Source: Anisus vortex
Lineage: Eukaryota; Mollusca; Gastropoda; Planorbidae
Reading direction: 5' to 3'
NCBI GenBank assembly: GCA_949126835.1
Contig: OX421494.1
Span: 17,841,538 to 17,905,537 of the forward strand
Length of the DNA stretch: 64,000 nucleotides
Made by a program: the position numbers and the translations under genes. Shown here one piece after another: positions 36,801 to 50,524 of the stretch. Under the pieces are notes generated by a model. The model did no database searches. It saw nothing but the letters and a program-made list of their open reading frames with translations, and was not told the DNA's origin. Numbering within the stretch: the stretch's first letter is position 1; every line of letters begins with the position of its first letter.

Positions 36801-39800
36801 AAGTGAAACTAAATATTTTTAAAACTTGTTTATGATATTAAAAACTTTAGCTAGTAAAAGGTTTTCTATAAACTTGCTATTTTGGAACCAGTACTCCAGA
36901 TATAAATATATATTTGACCCTCCACCACGAATGGAGTCGCATTGTGCCCTGGGGTCATTTTTAGTTTAGTGATCCTTATAGTAATTTGAATGCTGAATTA
37001 AATGTAGAAAACCATTTCAAAATCGGAGAAATAGTCTCTAAGCTATGTGTGGTTTACTGTAGCCACTGTCTAAAACCTAATTTTTGAGAAATTTCAATTT
37101 TACAATTTTGCTTTTACAGATGAAACATTACAATTACAGGGTGTTACTTTTAAAATATTTTTTTAAATATATTAATTATAATTATTTTTAGAACAAAAAC
37201 TTACCACAGAAATGTACAGAAAAAAATAATAATTTAAAATATCAAAATCCGAAAATCCATATTTTACACTCATACGGCATATTTTGGTTGTAGCTCAAAA
37301 GAGCTTGAGGTGCAAAGCAACTCAATTAGTGAAGGGTGACATATAATAGATAAGACTAGTTGAACTAAAGACTAGTTGAACCGATGAGCGTAGGACGCAA
37401 TAATCTTCTTTATAGAAGGAGCGTCTGTAATGTATAAGATAAGAGAATAAGTAATAAAACCCCAAAAGAGTTGAAAAAAAAAAAAAAAAAAAAAAGCTCA
37501 CATTTCTTAAACTCATAAGAAGGTATCATATCCACTCTAGGAGGCGTGAAGGCTAAGTTATACTTGTGAAGTGTTGAATGAGGAAGAGAACTTGTCAGTG
37601 TGGGTGTATACATGGCTTGATACAATGAATGAACAGGGTAAGGCCACAAGGACATAGCATCTGTGTGATAGATGACAGTGTAGGTGACATTCAGGCCAGT
37701 CAGGTCCATGTAAACACTGTCAGCAACACCCTGCATCTGAGATCTCCTGGACCACTGAGAGACATCAATATCCCAGAGCTGCCTGGCACCTTTCCAGCTG
37801 GCGGTGGCTCTCTTTACAGGCTGATGGATTTCTTTCTTTGACTTGCTCTTCGTGGTGAATGTGTTCGTTTTTGGATTTCTTGCTCTTTTGGATTGCTGCC
37901 CAGGCTGATGAGAGCTGGAGGTTGGCCCTCGTGTCTTAGCGGACACTGTGGCTTTTGCTCCAGATGAGGATGACATTGAGCTTACTGAAGACCTGCTGCT
38001 TGTCGTGGAGCCTTCGTCCACATCAGATGAAGCATCTGATTCTGAGGATGAAATTCTTGGCTTTACTGCTGCCTTCTGGTGCAGCCTTGGCCCAACACTT
38101 GACCTTGGTGGTTCTTGTTGGTAGCAGCTGGAATACTGAAAATGATGGTAATGATTATAGCTGTTTCTTGGCACATAAGTACTGCTGCTGTCATACGGCA
38201 AATACTGGTTATTATACCAAGAATTGTTGATGCATTCTGGACACTGAGACATGGGACAGTCATAACGGATGAGAGGGACACCGGTTGTGTATTCGGCCAA
38301 TTGTTCTAGTTCATGAGAAGTGAACTCGTGTTCCAGCAGTGGAATATCTGACACATCATCAGATAAAGTATCAGTGCTGGATACAATGGATGCCTTGTCA
38401 CTAGTGTCAGACTCATCCGTGCTGTCCTGTAACTTGTCGGCACTAGTGGACAGATCGTTGCAGATAAGTTCAACATTCTCACACTCTGCCATATTTTTCC
38501 GCTTGAACTCCATGTCATTCTGCGATGAAAGTGTGACATTGTTCAACGGGTTACACAGCTTGGCATCTATGGAGTTTTTACTCAGATTCTGCTCAATATC
38601 CAGAGCTTCTTTTTTGTGAGCCTTCTCAATAACAGATATAAGCGCAGTAAAGTTCTTTCTAGACTTCTCCTTGGCTTTCTGTGTTGTTGAGTGGAACTTG
38701 TGATATGGAGACTTGATGTGAGCTGCTGGTTGAGTTACAGCCATGTGGGGCCAAGCTTGGTGAAAATGATGAGAGGTGCACTGAGGGACGAATTCTGGGA
38801 TGGAGGCAACATCACCATACAATGCAGAGACACCACCACCAACTTTCCCCCTATGAGAGTCTCCAGAGTGATGGTGCAGATTGCACCTGCTGCTATAGAA
38901 CTGTTCCTCGTCTGTGGATCTTGCAGACACATCAGAATCTGCATCCATACTGAAAGCTCTCTGCTTCCGTCCACCTGGACCGGAGAGTGTGTCTTTCAGG
39001 TGTATCACCAGGGGAGTGTTGGATTTGGACTGTGGCTTTCTGCGCCCTGTTTTGTTTTTCCTCCCTGGCTTGTTCTGAGATCTAGTGCGTTCCCTCTGAC
39101 AGTTGATGCAGGCAGAGCTCATGCCTTCAAGTCGCTTGACAAAATGTTCATGACTAATGACTTCAAGGTTAGCAGAGGCACTAACTACCTCTCTCTTCAC
39201 CTCAGTCCTATTCACATCCTGAACTTTTCCCATGACCACTAGAGTCATCAATTATCCAAATGGCTTCTTTCTATATCATGCCTAACCAGAACTCGAATAC
39301 TTCACTGATAGTTTAGTCACATGTACTTGTTGGTTTATGCTCCATCATAACACTTGGGCAATCACCTGGAAGAGTAAAAACATAAAGAATTTTAAAAAGC
39401 AGCAAAACGTAGCACACGCACAGATTGACAACACACTATTATGCATTTAATATAGGGCTTTTATAACTAAATCAGGCCTTGAGAAAGGTCAAGGTCTAAG
39501 ATACAGTTCACTATACATAATGAAAATAAATGAGGTTTTTAAAAAATAAGAGTTTCTCTGCCAAAATCCAACAATAAATTATTGCTATCAATAAACACAT
39601 TTTTACAATATTTTTTTTTAACAATAATGCTCGGTATTCGCACGGGTTGTTCAATAGTTACAAACAAAACATCAACAAAGACCAAGGCATCAAACCATCC
39701 ACAACACCAGTAGCAGAACATAAAAGAGTCTTACCAACAGAAAAGAGAATGTTTTACACCTGACAGATCATGAACTATTTAACTACACCACAGCTGCATT

Positions 39801-42800
39801 GATGGCACAGCAACAAAAAAAGTTAAATGGTGAATGTGACAAGTGCAAAAGGTCCACTACTCTTGTGACATCTATATCGGTCAGGCAGCTGCCACCCCGT
39901 GGTTCTACTTGTAAATAAGGCATCGGAACAAAAAGGAAAGAGAGAGAGAGGGGGAAAAAAACAAACCCAGTGTGAGTACTTAGAGATCAATACAGCACGC
40001 GTAGGGCGGCTGCTGCCGCGGCCAGATCGATATCAGCAGCCGCCCAACACATGCTGAGAGCCCAGTGTCTCTCTCTCTCTCTCCGGCCGTGGGGAGATGA
40101 ACCTGACAACAAGTGACAGAAAGGTGGGCCATGACTCATTCTATGTCAGCTTGCAACATTGACCAGCGGCCGCGCAGCTACCCGCCACCACACCAAGAAG
40201 CACAGCCTCCCACCCCCACCCCCCGGGTGAAAGGCTATGTAGGTCACCAAAACATGTTCTGCCAGAGCTCTTGTCACCAACACACTTTTAAACCCATCTG
40301 ACAGGTTCTGTGTCATCTGACGTCAAGGTTACACGCTGTGGCATAAACAAGCCCCCCCCCCCTTTGACATTCAGGCTTATAAACTAAATACAGCACGGAG
40401 CAACACACACAAAACGATGAGAGAAAATAAGACAAGTTTAGATTTCAATCCGACTGTGTGTAACTACTACGTCAGAGTGAAGGTTATTGGAGAAAAATAA
40501 CAACATTGTTGCAAAAAACACACTAACTGGTATATCTAAATGTAAGACTGTGTACCACGACAGTAATTTCAGCAATATTTACAAGAAATATCTGTAGATG
40601 AAATTTCACATAGCGCATGTTTTGCTTTCAACTTTATACTCCACTGACGATCTTTTTGCTGTTACTGTTAGCCAATATGCAGATTAAATCCGGGGAAAGT
40701 TTCGATATAAAAGCCTTGTTTGTCAATATACAGAAGTCATACTACCTGTGTGTCCTATCTCAGGGGTCGGCAACCTACGGACGGCGGAAGACTCCTAAAA
40801 AAAAACCCAAGTATTCTATAACTATAGAGTGCTAAAGCGGGTTGTTGTTGAATTAGAAATCCCACTTATGTGACACTATTATCAAAAGGTTGCCATGCCC
40901 CGTCCTATCTCATTATAATGTTAGCGACGCTTCTTTCTATACAGACGATTATGCGCACGCGACACTTGGTCATTTATTAATACAACTAGACAATCTAAAT
41001 ACAAATTGTAAGAAAGCGGAACAACATACTGTAAAGGAAGTAGACCAGACAATATCTCATCACTGACAGAAGTGGCCGAAATAACTTTGAGAAAACAAAT
41101 GATCTAACCATGGGAAGGAAGAAAAGTGTAATTAACTAGACAGGAAGTAATTAGTCCGCTGGACAGGACTGAGACACACGTGTGTTCTTTCATTGTTTAC
41201 CCTTATTATATTTATTTATTATGAAGAAGGAGAAGAAAGGGTGGTGGGGGGAGGGGGCGGTAGAGTGCGTTTGTTTACGACAACATAACACACAACCAAA
41301 AACATTAGGATAACTGTGCAATGAGTAGGTCCTTGAATGTTATTATTTCCCCTTGAATGTACTGCCCGCCCAGGCTACGAATCCATCAATTTTCTTCATA
41401 ATGTAAGACAGAATAAATTATTTTTTTTAAAAGAAAAAAACAACAACAGCGTTTTATTAACTTCGCAAAAATGTTCTTTGTTTGAGCCGACCTGATTTTT
41501 TGGAGGGCCAACTGACCCGCTTTCCGTCATGTTACCGAGCTTGAAACTCGGCACATATACAGTATTCATTTATTTCATTTAACTTCACATTCTTTCAAAA
41601 TTTCAGCCACACCTTCCCATACACACACGAATCAGTTTTAACTGTTATTATTCCCCTTACACTTTAAGCATTTTGTATCCTTATTGAACAAACGCGGCTG
41701 ACTGACATATTTCCCCCACACTAAGCTAGATAGGATTTTTCTTTGTGATGTGACGAAGAGCTAAATCACTGGAAGACTAAAAGCATTTATATAAATAAAA
41801 TAGATATACAGGATTTTTTGTTAGGAAAACGTTGTAGGCGTTTCATAATCCCCTTCCTGTGTTCCAGATATAGGCCAGGCCTAACAGAAGACTAAGGAGG
41901 CCTATGCGCAGATTTTAAATGATTAAATGCATAGGAATGCCTCACGTGCTAGCAATTATCTAAACATCAAAAGGCTTGGTTTTAAGACACCGGATGTCAG
42001 AAGCAGGACTAGCTAGGCCTACGCGAAATTTCGAACATGGTGTCATAGGTATGTCAATGAGTTCAAAATAAAATATTCCCACATTCACATTGGTATACCA
42101 ATTAGTTCAAGTGCATACCTTATGGGTTCAAAAGGTAAGATATTCTCCCACATAGAGTGACATAGATGTGCCAATGGGTTCAATATAAGAAAAAAAATTC
42201 ACATAGATAAGCCAATGGATTTTAAAACTTGACTGGGCAATGTGCTAGCCACTGAATGGTCCACACAATACAAGGCTTGTATGACGTTGTCGCGGAATCT
42301 ATTGAACGACTTATTCTGAAACAGATAGTTGACTTGCATGCCCTCAAACATAGGATATAGCTGTAACTATTCTAGCACATTCATTCCCCTTCAGTGGAAA
42401 TTAACATCCGCTAGTCTGTTATATGTTGCATAAATATCTGTTAGTGCGACGCTTAGTAGAAATATGATAAAAGTAACCGGGCCAAGATGTATATATATAT
42501 TTGAAAAAAAAACATTGACATAGAAAGACTTGACTAGACCATATTCAACGCTATCATGTGGGCCTATTGTATTACTATTGTAGCCTATTATTATTATTCA
42601 AGGTATTAATAAACTCTTTATGCCGCAAAAAAAAAGGAAAGGGGGGGGCTCAACTATACTAGTGTTCGTCTTTTAATAGGCATATAGATGATATAGGATA
42701 TAGGCCTACCTACACTCGTGCGATCATTCGGCCGATATAAGATAATATGTTGGAATATATATTAATTATAAGCATGTATATTTTGTATTTAAAAAAGTTT

Positions 42801-45800
42801 AAAGCATATAATCATATAGTAATAGTATTAAATATAATAGTATAGTGCGATAGACCACTGTTACTAGGCCACAAAACCACTATTACTAGGTCACAAGACC
42901 ACTGTTACTAGTTACTAGGCTAACTAGGTCACAAGACCACTGCACTGTTACTAGGCCACAAGACCACTGTTACTAGGCCACAAGACCACTGTTACTAGGC
43001 CACAAGACCACTGTTACTAGGCCACAAGACCACTATTACTAGGCCACAAGACCACTATTACTAGGTCACAAAACCACAAGACCACTAATACTAGGTTAAA
43101 AGACCACTAATGCTAGGTTAAAAGACCACTATTACTACCACTTACTAAGCCACAGACTCTAAACTCTAAGTAGTCTACGGTCGCCAATCTTGCCATTTTC
43201 AGTGATTTTCGGCATAAATGAATTTAATAAATGTTACTGTGGCTTTAACTTGTTACAATCTATGGTCACTATAGTCTATATAATTTATTGAACTTGTATA
43301 AGTCTGTATAACATATGTAAAAAACATACAAATTAAGAGAAAAAAAAAAAAGAACAAAGAACTTACATCATTCAAAAGAACAAAGAACTTACATTGATCT
43401 AGATTCTAATTCTTAAGAATAAAACCATGAAAAAAAAACAAACACTTTCATAACCTTGTTATGATTTTATCAGATAATTTAAGAACTTGTAATAAATCCT
43501 CACAACGCGGTGTTAGAAGTAGACACGGTACGTACAACACATGGGGAATGACCGCTTTAAGTTATGTACACACACTTTTTTTAAAAAAAAGCAACATTCC
43601 CCCCACCTGGCGGAATCCGTTTAGCCGATAGAACACTTTGCGTCCAGACACCCCCTCGACATGCCTCGTCAGATCCACGTTCAGATTTACAGAAGAGCTT
43701 AATCAAGTCAACTCTGACCTTTTTGGCTTCAGCCGATTGGCTGGTGGATAGGGACTGTGGCAGCCGAGCGCGCTGGGGATGGGAAAGAGGTGGGTGGTGG
43801 GCCGTTCATTGAAGGTAACAAAAGGTTGTACTACTACTAGCCACACACCGGCGTAACGTTTTATCCAAACGGGGAAAGTCGGCCGTGTCCTAGTTTTACT
43901 AGCGTAATTCACACGTGGCGCAACGCGCATTTATTAAATTGGTACAAATTGAAGCGAACAAAGAGAGAGAGAAAGGGGTACACAGGGAGAGAGGGAGAAA
44001 GAGGTACACAGAACAGTACAAAGAACTGCTTTGCAACAACACACCCAGTCAATAGGGATCTTATGTAACCAAGGATTCATAGTTAAACTTACAGTGGGGA
44101 AATAGGTAAAACGTACAGTAACTTAGAGCCTATAGTAAGAACAACATTAAAACAACATATAGCAAACTGTAGGAACAACATAAAGCTTATAGTAAGAACT
44201 AAGAACAACACAGGCTAAAGCAAACCATAGGAACAACAACTTATTATTAGATACAACAACGTAAAACAATTGAAACTAAGTAAAGTTTAAAGTGGGTTTA
44301 GAAAATGTAAAACTTACATTTGAACCAAAGTAAAATGGGTTTAGAATGTAAAACTTACATTTGGAACAAAGTAAAGCTTACAGCTTACATCAACGTAGGC
44401 CTAATATGTAGTACTGAGCATGCTAAATATAATAGCAGGGCGAGAAGCACTATATAAATAGCCATCATCAACATCATCAAAACATACATTTGGCAACAAA
44501 GTAAAGCTTGAGGTAGGCTGGAATAACAAAGTTGGAGCAACGTAAAGTTGTTTTTTTTTTTTTTTTTGTTAATGAAGACAGTTGCAAATCTAGGGCCTCC
44601 CTCGCTCACCTAAATAATTGAGATTTTTAAAAATAGTTGGCTTTAAACTAAACATGTATTTAGCGAATCTAACAGGAGATCCTAGTTCCATCCACAGCCA
44701 GATATTTGTGGAGATTAACCAAAGGGAGGCAACTAGTTCCGGCTGTATCCAATCTGATACATGATACATCACCATAGGCCACCATAATCCCAGAGGTTGC
44801 CACGATGCCAAGTACAAGAAATACTTAACAAAGGAAACAGTGTCAATCCTTAATATTCACACTGCTTACCTTGTACGACGGGCGATAGTTATTTATATAG
44901 GTCTTGCAGAATTATTTCTTGTATCGTACAAAGAACATGACACCATTTTGAACTAGATCTATACACAACCCACCACAAAAGCTCAAGGGTTCCAAAAGTG
45001 TGCTCTTGGCGCCCTGCAGAACCGCGTAGTGTTGTAACAAAGGCGCCAAGGATTATTGGAAATGATTTCCTAATTTATTTTGTTTTCACGTTCGACTCAA
45101 TGTGGTAAAATGCTATAGATCTGTGGTTTTGGCTAGAGGGAAAGAATTTACATGCATTAAAAAAAAGAGACACCGTGAGTGGTTAAAATTTAAAATTGTG
45201 GGATCACTGACACGTTCTGTCATGTGCAAGCCCAGCCATGCAAAGCCCGAAAATTATGTAGCTAGTAGGCCTACACGCATCGCTAGACACTACACTGACT
45301 ACACACAATATTATAGTTTTGCACAAGACTTTAAGCTTGGACATTATTACCGCTATTGCCACATTATAAAACAACTTGCCATTCTTTGCCGTTGCCATTT
45401 TTACACCTACATTTGAGCGTGTGTGCGACGTCTGATGAGCTGTAATCTAGATTGGGCGACTTGATATAGGAGTTACACCAAACAAATTTTGAAACAAAAA
45501 AAGATCGGACATTAACTGTCTTGTAACTCTAAATGCGCAGCAGACGCGGCTTAACGGTCAATAAAAAAAAAAGAATGATTAAATAGAAAATGTGGCGTAA
45601 GGGGGAGGGGGGCATAGATTTATATAAAACTCTCGACCTTGATGAACGCAGACAGGCCGTGACCTTGACACACATCCATCGACAATGGCGTGTCTCACGA
45701 GGTCATTCAATACCCCCCCCCCCCCCAACCCCTTTGTGTTGAATGTACGACGACAGGAGTGCATAGACTTGTACAGACAAAAGCCGGGTAAAGGGACGCA

Positions 45801-48800
45801 ATAACAATGGGTAAGACATTGAGCTTTGCTATTACCACAGGTCTGAATAATACACAGGCGGCCAGGGTGTCTACACGTCCGTAGAGCAGCGACCCCTCTA
45901 ACAAAATACTGGGATAACCAAGAATATAAAATATAGAACAAACAAAACAAAAAACACTTTCTTCTTAGTCGGTGAAAGCAATTACCGCAACGTTAATAAC
46001 ATTGTAACCATTCCTACAAAATAAAAAAAAATAAAAACAACAGCAAGCATACGGTATGCGCCCGGACCAGTCATCGCTTAGTAATTCAATAAATGCACTT
46101 ACATAACAGAATGACAAATAATAATTGCACTGGGAAATGAATGCATTGTGTGTGTGTGTGTTTTAATCATCTCGCTGCTAGCTAGCACTGCTAGGCGCCG
46201 TCATGGACGAGAGTTGGCTAATCGCACAAATAATTTAGAGCATGGGAATAATCCGGTATAGGCCGTTTTTTTTTAACATAATATGAAAACTTCTTTTTTA
46301 TTTACCTCAGTAATACCCCAGAGGCTCACCGTGACAATATTATACTCGATCCTCCCACCCAACGAGTAAAAAATGATTTGGAGAAGCCCAAAGTAACCTA
46401 TTTATTATGAACCCATCGAAGTTGTTTTTTGTATGTGGTTCTGCTCAATTATGTTGTTGATTGTATTACGACCTCCCCCCTAACCCCTGACCTCCATGGC
46501 CACCCCATTAAATGTTATCAAAGTAAAAGTAGAATCTATGCGTTGTATTTTTTAAAGGAGATAAGACGTAGGCTGTTGTATATAGACGACCTTGACATTG
46601 ACGATCCTAATTGGGCGGGTACAAGGCTTAACTACAAACGTGATTGAACAACAAGGAGATCAATAGAATATTACGTGAAGTAAATAACAGCAGCTACTGG
46701 ATATGTTTTGGATCTACAATTTGTAAAGAAACAAGTCTAGTTCGGCAAATACGGACACAACGTGTATCTAGCTACATCCCATTGTCAGAGGATAGCATTG
46801 AAACCTCATAAAAAAATACTGTTAATATGCCTATGTAGGCTGCTGTGTTGGTCACTATTTTGTTGAAAAGGTTATTTTCTCTTGCCCGATAAATGGCGCC
46901 ACGTAATTCTACACTGGTGGTGTAGAGTGTAAAGGCGATGAAAAGAGCTCACACATGATGTAAATCTACACTGGCGGTGTAGAGTGTGAGGGCGATGAAA
47001 AGAGATCACACATGATGTAAATCTAAACTGGTGGTGTAGAGTGTGAGGGCGATGAAAAGAGATCACACATGATGTAAATCTACACTGGCGGTGTAGAGTG
47101 TGAGGGCGATGAAAAGAGATCACACATGATGTAAATCTAAACTGGCGGTGTAGAGTGTGAGGGCGATGAAAAGAGATCACACATGATGTAAATCTACACT
47201 GGCGGTGTAGAGTGTGAGGGCGATGAAAAGAGATCACACATGATGTAAATCTACACTGGCGGTGTAGAGTGTGAGGGCGATGAAAAGAGATCACACATGA
47301 TGTAAATCTACACTGGCGGTGTAGAGTGTGAGGGCGATGAAAAGAGATCACACATGATGTAAATCTAAACTGGCGGTGTAGAGTGTGAGGGCGATGAAAA
47401 GAGATCACACATGATGTAAATCTACACTGGCGGTGTAGAGTGTGAGGGCGATGAAAAGAGATCACACATGATGTAAATCTACACTGGCGGTGTAGAGTGT
47501 GAGGACGATGAAAAGAGATCACACATAATGTAAATCTACACTGGCGAATAATCTATGTAAAGGAGACAATAGACATTAAGTCATTGAACCGACTTCAAAA
47601 CGCCGATAAACGATCGCTAAGTTACCGAGGCAAATCATTTTGTAGATCAATGATTCAATCATACACGTTGTCACGCCAGATAAACTATTTCACGCCAGAT
47701 AAACAATTACTTATCACGTGATAGTATTTAAACAAACGAATACGTCATCGCATAAAGTTGTTTACTCTTTTGTTGTCCTCATTATGTTATCTAATAATGC
47801 ACGAAGAAGATTATTGCCGCCTACGCATTTTCTTGTTTTGATAAAGTAGTTTTAACAATTATTAGATTTTTGTTATTAGATTGTTGGTTTTAATCGCTAC
47901 TTCATAATCTCATCATTGGCCGAAATAACTCGTAAAATACTACTACACTCGTTCATAAAGTAGGCTACTACTACACGACTTCATAAAGTACTAACTACAC
48001 GACTCCATAAAGTACTACTACACGACTTCATAAAGTACTACTACACGACTTCATATCATAAAGTACTACTACACGACTTCATAAAGTACTACTACACTAC
48101 TTTATAAAAAACATACACTACTTTATAAAAAACATTGTCTGTGGTACTTAGTCAACATTTCACACACGTTTTAATTAGAGAATCATCATCATCATTGGCT
48201 CCATAGTCTCGAAAGACGATTAGATTAGAGAATAGGCAGAAGTATTTCCAAATGTTGATTTATTATTATTTTTTTTAGTTTTACATAGATCTACTATTTT
48301 AATGAAGTATTGTAATTATATTACAACTAGATTTTTAGGTTACTAAAAATAACTTTGCCGGTATCCCAACATCCTTCACCAGAAATGCAAGCGTTTTCTT
48401 GTTATTCTTCACGAAATGATCCAAACCTGAACAACACTTCCTTGTTAACACAGAAGACACGTGGAATACGTTTTTAAGAAACAACAACAAATAACTCACA
48501 AAACAACAGACTTAAAAACCTGCCAACTAATTCGTTTAAAAAAAAAAACAGTTTAAAACAATAGGATGAACCGGATGATGTACAAATGCTGCCAAACACT
48601 CCCTGAAAATAGTCCGTTATGTCGGGGGGGGGGGGGGTCCGCGGTAATATTAGACGGAATAGCTTATAACACGTATTGGCATAAACAAGTTGATTGGTCA
48701 TGTAACTAGCAGAACTGAAACGGTAGGCAGCTGGTGTTTTCTGATGCTGCATTCCGTGTCGTAAACATATTAGCCCGAGGACGCCCAGACGTAACCTTGC

Positions 48801-50476
48801 CCTAGTCAGACCGAATGGACAAGTAATAGGATGTAAAAACAAACGAATAAATTGTTAAGTAACCACATACCCTATGTACTTTTTGTTGTTATTCACCAGC
48901 TAATACCATACCATCTAATTATACAAACTAGACAACCTAATTAAACAATTGACCAATGACCTTTTTTTTTCAGAAGTATATTAACAATATATATTATATA
49001 TTTATCACAAACTAGAGATAAATACAACTAGACTAATGGTGGGATCTTAGCCATTCGCGACCTAGTCTAAATATCTATGTCCCAGATGTCTGTCACCAGA
49101 TAACGTTGTTTTGTTGTGTTAAAACCAAAAAAGACAAGATAGTAGTAATGAATACAAAAAACAACAACAGAACAAACTAGCGCGGGCTGTTGAAGATAAG
49201 ATAACCCGGAATAGACAAACTCATAAACACCAAGATACTGTACTAGTAAAGCTAAGTAACACACCAACGTAATTACTTCACAGTAAATAGTTACGTATTC
49301 ACAAGTCTTACATTGTTGCATTTGCACACGAGTAGAGAAGGCATTCAGTATGATTCAGGCACAGAGTGAAACTTCAGGCTTCAGAGGGCTAAGTCTGTTG
49401 GCCTACGTTGTGATTTGTTATAGCGGTTGTTTTTTTTACACCTGTTTTCTAAGTATGCACTAGGTAAAAAATTTCCTGCTGAAAACCGAATCGATGCACT
49501 TTAATCATCCTGGTTTGTGTATATTACCTGCTACAGTCACACCTTTACATTTTGACACCTTTATAGTTTATTGCTTGTTTTTTGTGTTTTTCTTCCGCGC
49601 GGACGTTTTTTAATGTCCTTGATCATCTATGTGTGACGAAATCTACCACTAGTGCACTGTAACTACTGTAAGCAACACAGTGTGTTTGGGTGTGTGTGTG
49701 TTTTGTTATGTATGGTTATTACTAGCGTGTTGGTGTCCATGGATGGGCAATAGGGGGCAAACTACGCATATACTATATGTGTCCAACTACGCACACGATA
49801 GATGTGTCAAACCACCCATATGCCCAAGGTGCCAAACCACGGATAAGGTCCTATACTAGAGGTGCTAAACCATGCATGTGCTAGAGGTGCCAGAACACGT
49901 ATATACCAGAGGTGCCATACCACGGATAGGGGCATAAGCTAGAGATACCGAACCCCGCATATAATGCTTGGCGTGTCAAACCACGCATAGGCCTATGCTA
50001 GGGGTGCCAAACCACGCATGTGCTGGAGGTGCCAAAACACGCCTATGCTAAAGGGATTAAACCACGCATATGCCAGACGTGCCAAAACACGCATTGGTCT
50101 CATTGCAGTGGGGCAATATGACAATATATGCCTGTACACAAGTTCGTATTCATAGGTCACATTGGTCCCGGTGGCATCCAGTTCAACGCAATTTTTTTAT
50201 TTTATTTTTTTATCGGAACAGTAGAGGTGTTAAATCTACGGATGGATGTGCTTAGTGCTAGAGAATCTATGGGGAACGTTTGTATGTAATAGTATTTACA
50301 CAAGGAATCGATTTCAAACGCGTCCAGTTATTGCATGAATGGTTCACATCCTTGTTGAAGAAGTACGCACCAGAGTGTAGAGTACATTGTTTATAAACAT
50401 CTTCATCTTTATACCGCCCGAGGGTGCACAAGACTGTCAAGAGGGAGTTAATGCCAGTCAACACCCACTTTTCACC

Positions 50477-50524
<48 letters not shown>

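Noticed and set aside
45102..45416. 104-codon plus-strand ORF
   Set aside because: No recognisable family, promoter or splice context. The length is within chance for this window.
46872..47522. 216-residue Arg/His-rich repeat ORF on the minus strand
   Set aside because: An artefact of the 57-bp minisatellite.
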